The notes below the pieces were generated by a model that saw only the letters and a list, made by a program, of their open reading frames with translations, was not told the origin of the DNA and searched no databases. Source: Hoylesella shahii DSM 15611 = JCM 12083 (lineage in GTDB: Bacteria; Bacteroidota; Bacteroidia; Bacteroidales; Bacteroidaceae). Taken from it: DNA of 38,978 nucleotides. Location: the NCBI RefSeq assembly GCF_000613445.1, contig NZ_BAIZ01000031.1, positions 1-38,978 of the forward strand, given 5' to 3'. The translations under genes were made by a program, and so were the position numbers. Shown piece after piece: positions 1 to 8,843 of the stretch (the stretch's first letter is position 1; each line of letters starts with the position of its first letter).

Positions 1-153
1 TTTCTACACAAAAACTTAAATAACATAGGCAAGCTAGAAGGAGAAAAAAGACATATGTCTTTCTCGCAGATCGTCTTAATGCTAAGGCTTACGCTAATGT
101 ATTATACGGATTACATCTCATTGGTGGGAAACACAAAGGATGATGAGTTAAAA
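1..153 (+). pseudogene. possible 3' end of an unknown gene, cut by the window edge
   Basis: One frame is open from the left edge to a TAA at 151-153. Up to about position 45 it reads like ordinary protein (…NIGKLEGEK). After the A6 run at 44-49 a different frame reads more naturally (KTYVFLADRLNAKAYANVL) and stops at TGA 141-143. A single missing A in that run would join the two. I do not recognise the product. It could also be non-coding sequence that happens to be open. Confidence 0.25.
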
Positions 154-212
154 TAATATTAGTTAAATGATATAAGCATTCAAATAACAATCATTAAAAA
201 TTGGTTTCGTGT

Positions 213-244
213 ATTGTATAAAACTATCATTATAGCTAATTTTA
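213..244 (+). promoter_or_regulatory. possible promoter of the outer-membrane protein gene
   Basis: TTG at 213-215 lies 21 nt before TAATTTTA at 237-244, which is one base from the Bacteroidetes -7 consensus TAnnTTTG. The start codon follows at 257, so the leader would be very short. Weak on its own; position supports it. Confidence 0.3.
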
Positions 245-256
245 GCACAAAAAAAA

Positions 257-805
257 ATGAGATTAAAACATTTATTACTATTCTTAGTAGCATTACTGCC
301 CAATTGCTTATATGCGCAACGAGAGCAAGGGCTATTTCTTGAATTACTTGGAGCATCAACTACGATAGGGGTTCACTATGATACCCGTTTTAATAATCAT
401 ACTGCCTGGGGAGGAAGAATTGGTTTATCCTATACCAATTCCAACTCTCAAGATTTTTTTGAGTCAGCTCCAGAGAAAACAAGTGGCTGGAGCTTTCCTG
501 TAGCTGTAAATTATCTTATTGGTAAAGGAAAGCATCATGCAGAAATTGGTATAGGAGTGAGTTATGGACTTTATAAATGCAAATACCACGATAAAGAAGG
601 AAGGGAGGTCCAGCAAGACAGATCAGGTACTTTCGGCTTTATAGATTTAGGTTATCGCTATCAGTCTAAACATGGTGTTATGATACGTGCAGGAATTAAT
701 CCAGGAGTGGCTTTGGGAAGACATGATCAATTGGGAAGGAATGACCATGGCGTTGACCGTGCAGCAGTTATATACCCTTATATAGCCATTGGCTATAATT
801 TTTAA
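257..805 (+). CDS. small outer-membrane beta-barrel protein
   Basis: This encodes 182 residues. Residues 1-20 form a Sec signal peptide ending in LYAQ, so the mature protein starts near Gln21. The rest alternates short amphipathic strands with turns (GLFLELLGA, GWSFPVAVNYLIG, HAEIGIGVSYGLY, GTFGFIDLGYRY, VIYPYIAIGYNF). The C-terminal residue is Phe, the usual BAM recognition signal of outer-membrane barrels. Strand content suggests a small barrel of about eight strands. No catalytic motif is visible, and substrate or partner cannot be inferred. The broken lipoprotein gene starts 10 bases after the stop, so the two were probably co-transcribed and may once have worked together at the outer membrane. 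Confidence 0.75.
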   Translation: MRLKHLLLFLVALLPNCLYAQREQGLFLELLGASTTIGVHYDTRFNNHTAWGGRIGLSYTNSNSQDFFESAPEKTSGWSFPVAVNYLIGKGKHHAEIGIGVSYGLYKCKYHDKEGREVQQDRSGTFGFIDLGYRYQSKHGVMIRAGINPGVALGRHDQLGRNDHGVDRAAVIYPYIAIGYNF

Positions 806-815
806 ATACAGACAA

Positions 816-2381
816 ATGAAAGCAAAAAATTATTTACTGACTATTTTAGTCGGATTATCTATGTGTGCTTGTAGCCTAGAAGATACTGTAAAGACAAGAG
901 AAGAAAATAATTCCAATTCTCTAGAAGAAACTACAGCCGAAATTATGTCTTTTGAGAGTAAGGACGCCTTTAAAAAAGCGCTTGACAGTTATGATATTAC
1001 AAAAGGGGAAACAAGATCCTCGCACTCTTTTTCATCTGCTAATAATATTTATAATGATCTTTCTAAAGAAAATACGAATGCCGAACAGATAGGATTTCTT
1101 GTTCCTGATGAAAAATTTAGACATTTCCTAAATTAAAATTTAGAAATTATTGTTAATGATACATTGTATCGCATAACGAAAGATGGTACATTTTTTACCC
1201 ATCGCTCTAACAAGATAGAACTTGAGGAAGCTATTACCCAAGTGAACAACTTTACTAAAATTGCTGAGGGATTAAAGAAATTAGGTAATGTAAAGTTGAA
1301 AGACACCTTCGGTAAATGGAATGATAATTCTTCTAGTCCAATAGACAACGAACAATACTTCGATGAAGACTCTGATGATGTTGTCATACCTAACCAACCT
1401 ACAACAAGGGCAGCAACTCGTCATGAACTTACGCGAGAAGATGTGCAGAATTTTCCGACAGTAGGAGCAGTTAAAGTTCATATTGCAGATAAGATAATCA
1501 GATTTTCTCCTAGCTATCTGAAACATACAAAAATCAGATTCAGTTCAAATTCACGCAGAAAACTATATGTTTCTTTATATAAATATGATTACGCATTTGG
1601 TGTATCCATTGGTATTGATTGTAAAGTAATGAAGAAACTTTGGCATGGTTTAAGTTGGGGAAGAATGGTGAACTGGGATGATGGTATTTATTATGGTCTA
1701 TCTTCGCTGATTGTAAGACAACAAATAAAAGAACCGGCTTTTAATGATTTTATGAATTTCAACAAGTCTAAGTTACAACAACAATGGAATAGTCTTAATA
1801 ATCATCGTTTCACAACTTATGCAGAAGCAACAAAGAATCTTAATGGAGGAATTAAGAATAGGTGGACTACAGAATACAATGGGAATCCAACGAAAAGTCC
1901 ATACATCATTCCTATTATAGGAGAAAGTATCTATAATGTATTAGGAGATAATAAAGCTTCTGAAAAATTAGCAAAGAATCTGGACCATTTTTTGGTAAAT
2001 AAAGGAATTAATTTTTTCTCTGGATTAGATACTAGCAATTCTGGAAAGCAGATACAATTCTTTTCTGAGAATGATAAAGCAGTGTATAGTTTTTTTAGTA
2101 ATGATTTAACGTGGAATGGTGGAGGTTATAAAATACATGATACATTTCTAAAATACTATAGAAATGTTGTAGTGGGAGTATCTATCAACTTTGGTGGTTC
2201 TAAGTCAAATATAAATGTAAAACCAGATATTTCTGATAATGATTTTTTGGGTGCACCTGAAATATTCTTTTGTGAAGGTATAGTATATACAAGAGATGGC
2301 AGTGGGTGGATAGGTGCAAAGATTATACAAGAGGCACCAGATAGAACTTTCTCAACAGGAAACTTTGGAGGAAGAAGGTAA
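816..2381 (+). pseudogene. lipoprotein gene interrupted by one in-frame TAA
   Basis: The start at 816 gives a lipoprotein signal peptide (MKAKNYLLTILVGLSMCAC) with Cys at residue 17 or 19. The frame runs 106 codons to TAA at 1134-1136, then continues in the same frame for 414 sense codons to TAA at 2379-2381. Protein-like sequence spans the stop: RHFLN, stop, NLEIIVNDTLYRITKDGTFF. The latter segment is normal for Bacteroidales surface lipoproteins of this kind. One substitution from GAA, AAA or CAA would explain it. If real, only a 106-residue lipoprotein is made unless the downstream part restarts (a TTG at 1164 is possible). I cannot name the family or function; the C-terminal half is long and soluble-looking. 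It follows the outer-membrane protein gene by 10 bases. Confidence 0.75.
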
Positions 2382-2415
2382 TATTCTATTAGCCCAAAAC
2401 CTATAACAAATTTTT

Positions 2416-2450
2416 GACCGTTACTTAATTATAAGTAACGGTCAATTTTT
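2416..2450 (+). terminator. intrinsic terminator after the lipoprotein gene
   Basis: Perfect 11-bp stem: GACCGTTACTT at 2416-2426 and AAGTAACGGTC at 2433-2443, with a 6-nt loop, followed by AATTTTT. It ends the outer-membrane protein/lipoprotein unit. An A-rich left flank could let it act on the other strand too. Confidence 0.85.
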
Positions 2451-2553
2451 CTCAAGTAGGTAATTAAAACATAATGCCTCGTGCACAATTTGTGTTTTTG
2501 AGGCTATTGGTAAGCGCATACATCCTTTATCTAGAAGCCATCAGTGCAAAAGT

Positions 2554-2983
2554 ACGCCAGTTCGGGATAAGTATTTGCTTAGAAAAGTTCCAATTGCCTA
2601 CTCTTTTCAATGCGCACGAGAAGTGCCTCGGCCTTATTCTCGAAGAAACAATATGCTGCTAATGCCGCACAGAGATTCATGAGGAAGTTATGTACGGAGC
2701 GATGGCGTGAATGAACAAGCATGATTTCGCTCTTGGACATCTGTTCTTTACGGTTTCACATGCACTTATATCCCTCGTCTATGGGGACGATGTGTAGGTT
2801 TTTAGTTAACTCGGCATCTAAATTCTTGCATAACTCATCCAATATACAAAATATTTCTGTAACTTTGTCTGTGGCAATCATCGCTATATATGTTTTGTAA
2901 GTTATTGATTAACAACTATAAAATTACAAAATAATAGCGAGATTACCAACTTTTTAGGGCACTTTCTTATCCCGAACTGGCGT
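2554..2983 (-). mobile_element. internally deleted IS982-family element (non-autonomous)
   Basis: The two ends are a perfect 18-bp inverted repeat: ACGCCAGTTCGGGATAAG at 2554-2571 and its complement at 2966-2983. On the minus strand, 2881 down to about 2740 encodes the start of an IS982-type transposase (…DKVTEIFCILDE…). About 2690 down to 2579 encodes its C-terminus (NLCAALAAYCFFENK … SRQLELF, stop). The middle of the roughly 300-residue protein, including the catalytic core, is gone, leaving about 430 bp with both ends. It could only move with a transposase supplied in trans. I see no convincing target duplication at the edges. Confidence 0.8.
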
Positions 2984-3081
2984 AACATGCAGGTTGATCA
3001 TACATGCCCTATACGATAGCATTGCTAAACCCGAGGACAAGTTTATACAAATTATTCCTGTAACTATAAAAATAAAATAAT

Positions 3082-3717
3082 ATGTTCAAGCACATTTTAA
3101 TTTTCTCTACAACATTGCTTATTACGTGTAGTTTGATAGGTTGTTCAAAAGATAAAGATGGAACCATCACTGTGTATGGATATGCTAGCGTTAATGGTGT
3201 CGCATATAAAGATTATGTGTCTATACATGATGCTTTCCACCCTGATCTTCCAATAAAGCCAACATTGTTCAATGGTGATAGATTAGGTGTCTATAACGAT
3301 AGTATTTTTATTTTCCAATTTATGTTTAGAAGTATTCAAAGTCAAACACCATTATGGTTGTTTGGAGCTTTTCGTATCCCTCAAGGTGAAGTCTTTCCAA
3401 ATTTGGATAAATCTTACCAATTATCAAAGAATTTAATGTACGATAAAGACAGAACTATCTTTGAAGATTTCTTGAAATATATACCAGTTTCTAAAAACAA
3501 CAATGATAGTAAGGGTATCGCTATTATTATAGATTATAATAAGTTGCCATCAGCAACATCTATAGATGGCACTATTATTTTTAAGAAATTTAATAATAGA
3601 ACTAAAAAGTTAGATGGTGAGATTTATCTCTATTCCAATGGTGAATTTCCTATTTCATATAAGTTAGAGGGACATTTTTCTGATGTTTTATCCTATAACA
3701 AAGTACAATTACAATAA
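3082..3717 (+). CDS. uncharacterised lipoprotein
   Basis: This encodes 211 residues. The N-terminus is a lipoprotein signal peptide with a clear lipobox, SLIGC, and Cys21 as the predicted acylated residue, followed by a short charged linker (SKDKDG). The rest looks like a beta-rich soluble domain (TITVYGYASVNG at the start, GEIYLYSNGEFPISYKLEGHF near the end). I recognise no catalytic motif and cannot name the family. The gene sits alone between two IS982 remnants in the same orientation, and its stop is only about 25 bases from the truncated copy, so it may have arrived or been stranded during IS activity. Confidence 0.7.
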   Translation: MFKHILIFSTTLLITCSLIGCSKDKDGTITVYGYASVNGVAYKDYVSIHDAFHPDLPIKPTLFNGDRLGVYNDSIFIFQFMFRSIQSQTPLWLFGAFRIPQGEVFPNLDKSYQLSKNLMYDKDRTIFEDFLKYIPVSKNNNDSKGIAIIIDYNKLPSATSIDGTIIFKKFNNRTKKLDGEIYLYSNGEFPISYKLEGHFSDVLSYNKVQLQ

Positions 3718-3741
3718 AAAAGTGTTTTTAGAATTATTCCG

Positions 3742-4014
3742 TTATTTGCTGTAATGTTTTTCTTTACAGCTTGCCAGATGCTCCTTGATGAAGAAGAGAT
3801 AATAGTGCTTGAAGTTGCGGAAAGAGCCAAAATGGTAGCAAAGCAGGATGATCATTATTTCGCTCTTAGGCATTTGCCCTTTGCGGTTTCGCATGCGCTT
3901 ATATCCCTCGTCTATGGGGGCAATGTGTAGGTTTTTAGTTAACTCGGCATCTAAATTCTTGCAGAACTCATCCAATATACAAAACATTTCTGTAACTTTG
4001 TCTGTGGTAATCAT
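3742..4014 (-). pseudogene. N-terminal fragment of IS982-family transposase
   Basis: The 90-residue ORF starts MITTDKVTEMFCILDEFCKN and contains the family's conserved N-terminal block (SEIMIILLCYHFGSFRNFKH, then YYLFFIKEHL). After residue 77 the sequence no longer resembles the family and soon stops. No DDE catalytic residues remain, so it is not an active transposase. Confidence 0.8.
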
Positions 4015-4117
4015 CGCTATATGTGTTTTGTAAGTTATTGATTAACAACTATAAAGTTACAAAACAATAGCGAGATTACCAACTTTTTAGGGCACTTTTT
4101 TATCCCGAACTGGCGTA
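3742..4117 (-). mobile_element. truncated IS982-family element, one end only
   Basis: The terminal repeat TTATCCCGAACTGGCGT lies at 4100-4116 and matches the ends of the element at 2554-2983. About 230 bp inward of it are nearly identical in the two copies. The other end and most of the transposase are missing: homology to the family stops near 3770, where a small inverted repeat (GCTGTAA at 3748-3754, TTACAGC at 3764-3770) begins. That inverted repeat may also end transcription of the lipoprotein gene at 3082-3717. Confidence 0.75.
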
Positions 4118-4250
4118 ATAAAATATACTTTTACATAGCTTAGTTACAATCGTCTTTACACCAACATCTGGAATAAACGTGTTGAAAAGTTGTGTTTACT
4201 AAATTTTCTACACCAATAAGCGATACACGCTAACAAACTAGTAACGCCCA

Positions 4251-7157
4251 TCAAGGACAATTCTCCCTTCGATAGTTAGTTGGCGTAACGCCAGCCACCG
4301 TTTTAAATGCGCGCACAAAATTAGAATAATCGTTAAACCCACATTTATCGGCCACCTCCCCTAAGCTCATTTGGGGGTTATTGACAAGCAAGTTTTTGGC
4401 TTTTTTTATCTTCAGGCGCAAGATATAGGCCGATGGCGTGTAGCCAGTGAGGGCATTTATCTTGCGATAGAACTGTCGAGGGCTCATGCACATCAATGAT
4501 GCCACAATAGCAACATCAACATCCTTACCGCCACTTATCTGCATATACACCGCACTCGACACCTTAGCAAGAAATCTTAGGTCGACATCTTTGGCGGCAG
4601 GCGCCTTAGCATCATCGTCTTTTTTAAACTCGGCCGACATGGTTGCAAACTTCTTTTGCAGCAGTTTGCGCCCTTGTAGCAGTTTGTCGGCCCTAGTGCG
4701 CAGTTCGTTGTCATTGAAGGGTTTGGCCAGATAAGCATCTGCACCAGCCTCAATACCCTTAATGCGCGCTTCTTCGGTTATCTTAGCCGTGATGATGATG
4801 ATGGGCACATGACTAATTATTTCGCTGTTGCGCACCTGTCGGCACACTTCCAGTCCGTCTAAGCCAGGCATCATCAAGTCGGTTACAATTAGGTCGGGCA
4901 CTAGTTCAAGTGCCTTCTCCAATCCCACCTGTCCATTTTCGGCATAGACCACGGCATATCGGCTATCAAACTGGCCACCGATATAGCTGGCAACATCCTT
5001 ATTGTCTTCGATAACCAGCACACAACACTCGTTGTTTTCGCCAATGCGGTCGGTGGGGTTATCGCTTTCGTGAGGCAGCAAAGGCTTGCAGTTCTCTGTA
5101 TTGGGGGTTAGTGGTTTGGTGCAATGGTTGTGGATAGGCACCTTAATAATAAAGGTAGTGCCCTTTCCCTCCTCGCTTTCTACGGTGATTGTTCCTTTCG
5201 AGGCATCCATAATCTGCTTAACAAGAGCCAAGCCCACGCCCGTACCCACCTGCTTCATCTCGGTGTTGTCTTGATAGAAAGGTTCGAAGACGCGTTCCAA
5301 GGCTTTTTTACTAATACCCTTACCTGTATCGGCCACAGTGACAACAAGTTGTTGGTTTTCGCTTCGCACCAAAACGCTAATTTTGCCATAGGCAGGCGTG
5401 AACTTAAAGGCGTTAGAAAGCAAGTTGTTAATCGCCTTAACCACATATCCAGGCACAAAATCCATTACAATTTCGTCTTTAGCAAACATCTGCAAATCTA
5501 TCTTATGGCTTTGTGCATAGTCGTGATAGCTCTCCACAATCATAGCCATAAAGGCCACGATGTTGCCGTTGCGCCAATCGGGATTGCCCACAGCCGACTT
5601 GATTTTGGATATATCGAGCAGTTGGTTGATGAGTGTTAGCAAACCTTCTCCTTGTCGCTCAATCACCTTAGCCGTATCTTTGCAGTTGGTGGCAGTGTCT
5701 TTTTGCATATCGCGACTAAGACCTAAAATCACCGTTAGTGGCGTTCTAAACTCGTGCGTGATATTGGTAAAGAAAGTTTCGCGCAAGGCCGCCATTTTCT
5801 TTAGGGCCAAATGGTTGCGCCTTTGAATGCGCTGAATGTAGAGAAAGGCTGTCAAAGCCCCCAACAGCATTATAAGGGCCAAGCCCAAAAGGGTGAAGCC
5901 CACGTTGCGGGTGCTGCGTTCTTCTTCAAGCGTATGCCTAGCTTTGTCTATCTCGCGCATCTGCCTGTTGCGTTCAATATTAAGACTAATGTTTTGAATG
6001 CGGTTCACCTTCTCCATGTTAATCACGCTATCCTGCAACGCTGTAGCCAGTTCATGCGAAGCCAAGGCCAGTTGGTAATTACCAGTTTCCTTCGCATGCG
6101 TGTAATACAAGGAGTGAATATCGGCCAGATGTTCGGTACTTTTAATTCGCTCTGCAATCTCTTTAGCCTTAGCAAGAAACTCCATCTCCTGCGTATCATT
6201 GTGCATAATGTGATTAATTCGGGCCAAGGCAATAAGAATATCAAGTGTATGCCACTCGTCTTTCGATGCCTTCATAATCTGATAAGCCTCATCGTACTCT
6301 TGATGGGCCTTATCATATTGTTTGCGTTTTTCGTGAATAGAGCCATAAAACATATGGCAAAGAGCGATGCCCAGATCGCTATGTCCCAGGGTATTCATCT
6401 CCATCGACTTGTGATAATACACGAGGGCCGAGTCTAAATTTCCCTTTTGTTCGAAGATAGAACCGAGATTAGCATAATTAATGGCCTGTCCCACGAAGCT
6501 ATTAAGTTGTTTTTCGCCCATCAAAGCCAGTCGCAGAGCACTGTCGGCCCGTTCAAAGTTGCCCAGCGTCATGTAGATATTTCCCAAACCATTGAGCGAC
6601 ATCACACGATTTTTCTTTGCAGCAATGGTGGTGTCGGAGTGTTCGTTGCTCAACAACCACGCCCGATAATGATAATCTTGAGCCACATCAAGCACCCCAA
6701 TACGTCGATAATCAGTACCCACATTATTAAGTGCCTGCACCCATTCGAGTGTATCGCCAATGGCCTCTGCCTGTTGTTGACCCAGGCTATGCATGTTCAG
6801 CGCCTCTTCAAATCGGCTTTCATTGCGCAATAACTTTCCACATTCTCTCAAAGCAACGATACTTCCAAGTTTGTTTCCGCTTGTTTCAAATTGCCGTTGT
6901 AACAGGGTTAGCGAGTCGATGTTCTTCACAGGCATTACCAAACTGTCGATTGCTTTTCGCTCGTTTTCGTTGTACGTGGCAACACGTTTGTTGCACGAAG
7001 CCAAAAACACAAGGCATGCCACCAATGCCAAAGGCAAAGAGCGCCAAAGGCACTGTGCCTTTGCGTGGGGATTAGCGCAAAGGTTGGAAGCCAATTGTTT
7101 ATCCTTGTAAAGATGTTGCATAGTCTGAATGATAAGGGGTGTTAATAGTAGTGGCAT
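4251..7157 (-). CDS. hybrid two-component system protein: TPR sensor, kinase, receiver, AraC output
   Basis: One chain of up to 968 residues carries a complete signalling pathway. Residues 41-55 form a lipobox-like segment (VFLASC, Cys55). Residues about 60-400 are TPR repeats (for example LNGLGNIYMTLGNFERADSA). A membrane helix lies at about 420-440. HisKA has the phospho-acceptor His468 in THEFRTPL. HATPase_c has an N box near 577-582, DTGKG at 610-614 and GTGVG at 638-642. The receiver has acceptor Asp760 and Lys812. An AraC-type helix-turn-helix fills about 865-968. The TPR part should face the periplasm, and the rest the cytoplasm. Such proteins usually control nearby polysaccharide loci, but no SusC/SusD genes are present, so the target is unknown. 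The start may be 7157 or the internal ATG at 7121. Confidence 0.93.
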   Translation of the reverse strand: MPLLLTPLIIQTMQHLYKDKQLASNLCANPHAKAQCLWRSLPLALVACLVFLASCNKRVATYNENERKAIDSLVMPVKNIDSLTLLQRQFETSGNKLGSIVALRECGKLLRNESRFEEALNMHSLGQQQAEAIGDTLEWVQALNNVGTDYRRIGVLDVAQDYHYRAWLLSNEHSDTTIAAKKNRVMSLNGLGNIYMTLGNFERADSALRLALMGEKQLNSFVGQAINYANLGSIFEQKGNLDSALVYYHKSMEMNTLGHSDLGIALCHMFYGSIHEKRKQYDKAHQEYDEAYQIMKASKDEWHTLDILIALARINHIMHNDTQEMEFLAKAKEIAERIKSTEHLADIHSLYYTHAKETGNYQLALASHELATALQDSVINMEKVNRIQNISLNIERNRQMREIDKARHTLEEERSTRNVGFTLLGLALIMLLGALTAFLYIQRIQRRNHLALKKMAALRETFFTNITHEFRTPLTVILGLSRDMQKDTATNCKDTAKVIERQGEGLLTLINQLLDISKIKSAVGNPDWRNGNIVAFMAMIVESYHDYAQSHKIDLQMFAKDEIVMDFVPGYVVKAINNLLSNAFKFTPAYGKISVLVRSENQQLVVTVADTGKGISKKALERVFEPFYQDNTEMKQVGTGVGLALVKQIMDASKGTITVESEEGKGTTFIIKVPIHNHCTKPLTPNTENCKPLLPHESDNPTDRIGENNECCVLVIEDNKDVASYIGGQFDSRYAVVYAENGQVGLEKALELVPDLIVTDLMMPGLDGLEVCRQVRNSEIISHVPIIIITAKITEEARIKGIEAGADAYLAKPFNDNELRTRADKLLQGRKLLQKKFATMSAEFKKDDDAKAPAAKDVDLRFLAKVSSAVYMQISGGKDVDVAIVASLMCMSPRQFYRKINALTGYTPSAYILRLKIKKAKNLLVNNPQMSLGEVADKCGFNDYSNFVRAFKTVAGVTPTNYRRENCP

Positions 7158-7186
7158 TTACATTGCCAAGTCGTTTTTCCCAATTA

Positions 7187-7194
7187 CAAAGTTA
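7187..7194 (-). promoter_or_regulatory. -7 element for the hybrid two-component gene
   Basis: On the minus strand these bases read TAACTTTG, a perfect TAnnTTTG -7 box, placing the transcript start near 7181 and about 24 nt before the 7157 start codon. No good -33 TTTG is seen. Confidence 0.45.
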
Positions 7195-7405
7195 GGTGTA
7201 TTTATCGTTGTTTGGTACGCGTTAAACAAAATTTAAGCAATAAATATTATGTGAAAATACGTAAATATGTCATTAGTAACAATTTGAAAGCTAAGAAATT
7301 AGAGAAATATATGTTCCGACAGTGACAGACGATTTATAAATAAAGATGTCTGATGTTACAACATAAATGTCCGATATAGATACCCATAAGCCATAGATAT
7401 AGTTC

Positions 7406-7413
7406 TAACTTTG
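7406..7413 (+). promoter_or_regulatory. -7 element before the 87-residue ORF
   Basis: TAACTTTG matches TAnnTTTG exactly and is followed by C, as is usual. The start codon of the small ORF lies 33 nt downstream. No clear -33 box. Confidence 0.4.
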
Positions 7414-7445
7414 CAACATAAAGGAATAACCCTAAAGAAAGCTAT

Positions 7446-7709
7446 ATGGAAAAGCAAGTGAGCAAAAAGCCAACACCCAAGCAAAGGCAGAACATGCAAT
7501 TCTCGGAAGATAGGTTTGAGCTGCTTGAAATCATTCATGAAATGATAAGCGATGAGCTTGAACGTAGAGGGATAGCAAATACAAACAATGCAGACGACAC
7601 CAAGAAATCGTGTTTGCCTATCATCGAGCAATCTCCTCGCAGTTCGCTTAAAGATACAATGTGTGAAAAGCTAATATCACTACTACTTTCGCGCCATCCA
7701 CAGAAATAA
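7446..7709 (+). CDS. small hypothetical protein, 87 residues
   Basis: The protein is hydrophilic, with a basic Lys/Gln-rich N-terminus (MEKQVSKKPTPKQRQNMQ), a likely helix at about 19-42 (EDRFELLEIIHEMISDEL), a disordered middle and a second short helix near the end (CEKLISLLLSR). There is no signal peptide, membrane segment or recognised motif. A -7 promoter box lies just upstream. The DUF2589 gene follows 379 bases later on the same strand, too far for close coupling. An overlapping minus-strand ORF (7356-7631) is less protein-like. It may be a small regulator or a lineage-specific orphan. Confidence 0.5.
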   Translation: MEKQVSKKPTPKQRQNMQFSEDRFELLEIIHEMISDELERRGIANTNNADDTKKSCLPIIEQSPRSSLKDTMCEKLISLLLSRHPQK

Positions 7710-8088
7710 AACTCAAGGTATAAGCACTAGGCAAAATAAGTGTAATGATAAAAAGGCACTTCTATCAAAGGGCTAGTCTAAAGCTGGTGTAGAAACTTTT
7801 AAGCATGTTTGTGGCAATTGTGCATTCGGGCTACAAGCTTAAGAACGTTGGAAACGAATCGGAGAATAAGGTGGAGCAATGATGGTGTGCAATGGTTAAT
7901 GGCTAACATTGATCAATGACATGCAGAGTTAAATTAGGCAGGAAATAAAACTCAGGCCTTTTAAGAACCATTATCTTCCACTTAAAACGCAAAATGCTTG
8001 CAACGCTATCCATTCATTTAAACCTAAAACTAATGTTTTATCGCGTGATATGAACAAACTTAAGTATTAACATTTAATCTTTTAATTT
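7710..8088 (+). other. intergenic region before the DUF2589 gene
   Basis: I see no gene, strong hairpin or consensus promoter in this 379-bp stretch. The last 60 bases are AT-rich and may hold a degenerate promoter for the gene at 8089. Confidence 0.4.
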
Positions 8089-8694
8089 ATGGCAGACTCA
8101 GATTATGGCAAAGAATTAGCCAGTTTAGACTTTAAAAACCTAATTGGAGGACCGCTGTCGGCTGTGGTTGAAGCACAAGCTATGGCGGCAGAGAGTACAG
8201 TCAACTTTATTAAAAACATGGGATTTGACCAAGAGGGGAACCCACAGTATGTAACGTTTAAATATCAAAAAAGTGCCACGCAGGCAGAGGGAGAAGCCAA
8301 ACAAAGCGATCAAAATGAGATGATGGAAATGCAAGTTCCTTTCCTTACACTCATCCCCATTCCTTTTATTCGCGTAGATGAAGCCACTATCGACTTTAAT
8401 GCGAAAATCAATGCTATTAACTATTCCACCAAAACATCCGATCATAAGTTTGACGCTGGAAGCGATCGCCGTAAGGGCTTTATTGGGCGTCTATTGGGTA
8501 TAAAGGCTTCATACTCGTATAAGAGCACCACAAACTCGGGGAATAGGGTGGAACGTACTTTTACCTTGGCTATCCATGTGCGCGCTGTGCAAGATGAAAT
8601 GCCTGGTGGTATGGAGAAAATTCTTGGCATATTGGAGTCGTCGATTCGCGACAATATGGTGACAAGACAAGCTGCCGGGGTAGAGAAAAAGTAA
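8089..8694 (+). CDS. DUF2589 domain-containing protein
   Basis: The 201 residues carry the family's main blocks in order: FKNLIGGPLSAVVEAQAMAA near residue 15, FIKNMGF near 40, the proline-rich VPFLTLIPIPFIRVDEATID near 82, and near the end the conserved FTLAIHVRAVQDEMPGGMEK. Nothing is known to me about the biochemical role of DUF2589. There is no signal peptide or membrane helix, so it should be cytoplasmic. The predicted fold is beta-rich in the middle with amphipathic helices at both ends. It is the first gene of a three-gene cluster: the next starts 149 bases on and carries an amphipathic N-terminal helix followed by a proline/valine block of similar character, suggesting a hetero-oligomeric partner. 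Confidence 0.88.
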   Translation: MADSDYGKELASLDFKNLIGGPLSAVVEAQAMAAESTVNFIKNMGFDQEGNPQYVTFKYQKSATQAEGEAKQSDQNEMMEMQVPFLTLIPIPFIRVDEATIDFNAKINAINYSTKTSDHKFDAGSDRRKGFIGRLLGIKASYSYKSTTNSGNRVERTFTLAIHVRAVQDEMPGGMEKILGILESSIRDNMVTRQAAGVEKK

Positions 8695-8755
8695 AGAGAT
8701 GAAGTAAAAAGGTAAACAAAAAACTTTATCAATCTCTATACTTACTTCCCATTTT

Positions 8756-8807
8756 GTTCGGCAGGCATCGTGCTTGTTTATATTTGAACAACTTTTACCT
8801 GCCGAAC
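8756..8807 (+). repeat. inverted repeat between the first two cluster genes
   Basis: GTTCGGCAGG at 8756-8765 is the exact reverse complement of CCTGCCGAAC at 8798-8807, with a 32-nt spacer. It sits in the 149-bp gap between the DUF2589 gene and its neighbour. It lacks a following T-run, so it could be an mRNA stability or processing element or an operator. Confidence 0.6.
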
Positions 8808-8843
8808 ACTTCATTATTCTTTCTTTATAAATATTGCAACGCT

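Noticed and set aside
44..50. Programmed -1 frameshift at the A6 run
   Set aside because: The A-site codon would not re-pair well in the shifted frame, and a homopolymer indel is the simpler explanation.
2474..2662. 62-codon ORF
   Set aside because: It reads across the end of the IS982 remnant and is antisense to its transposase C-terminus.
2554..4117. Composite transposon carrying the lipoprotein gene
   Set aside because: Both copies lack a functional transposase and the right-hand copy has lost one end.
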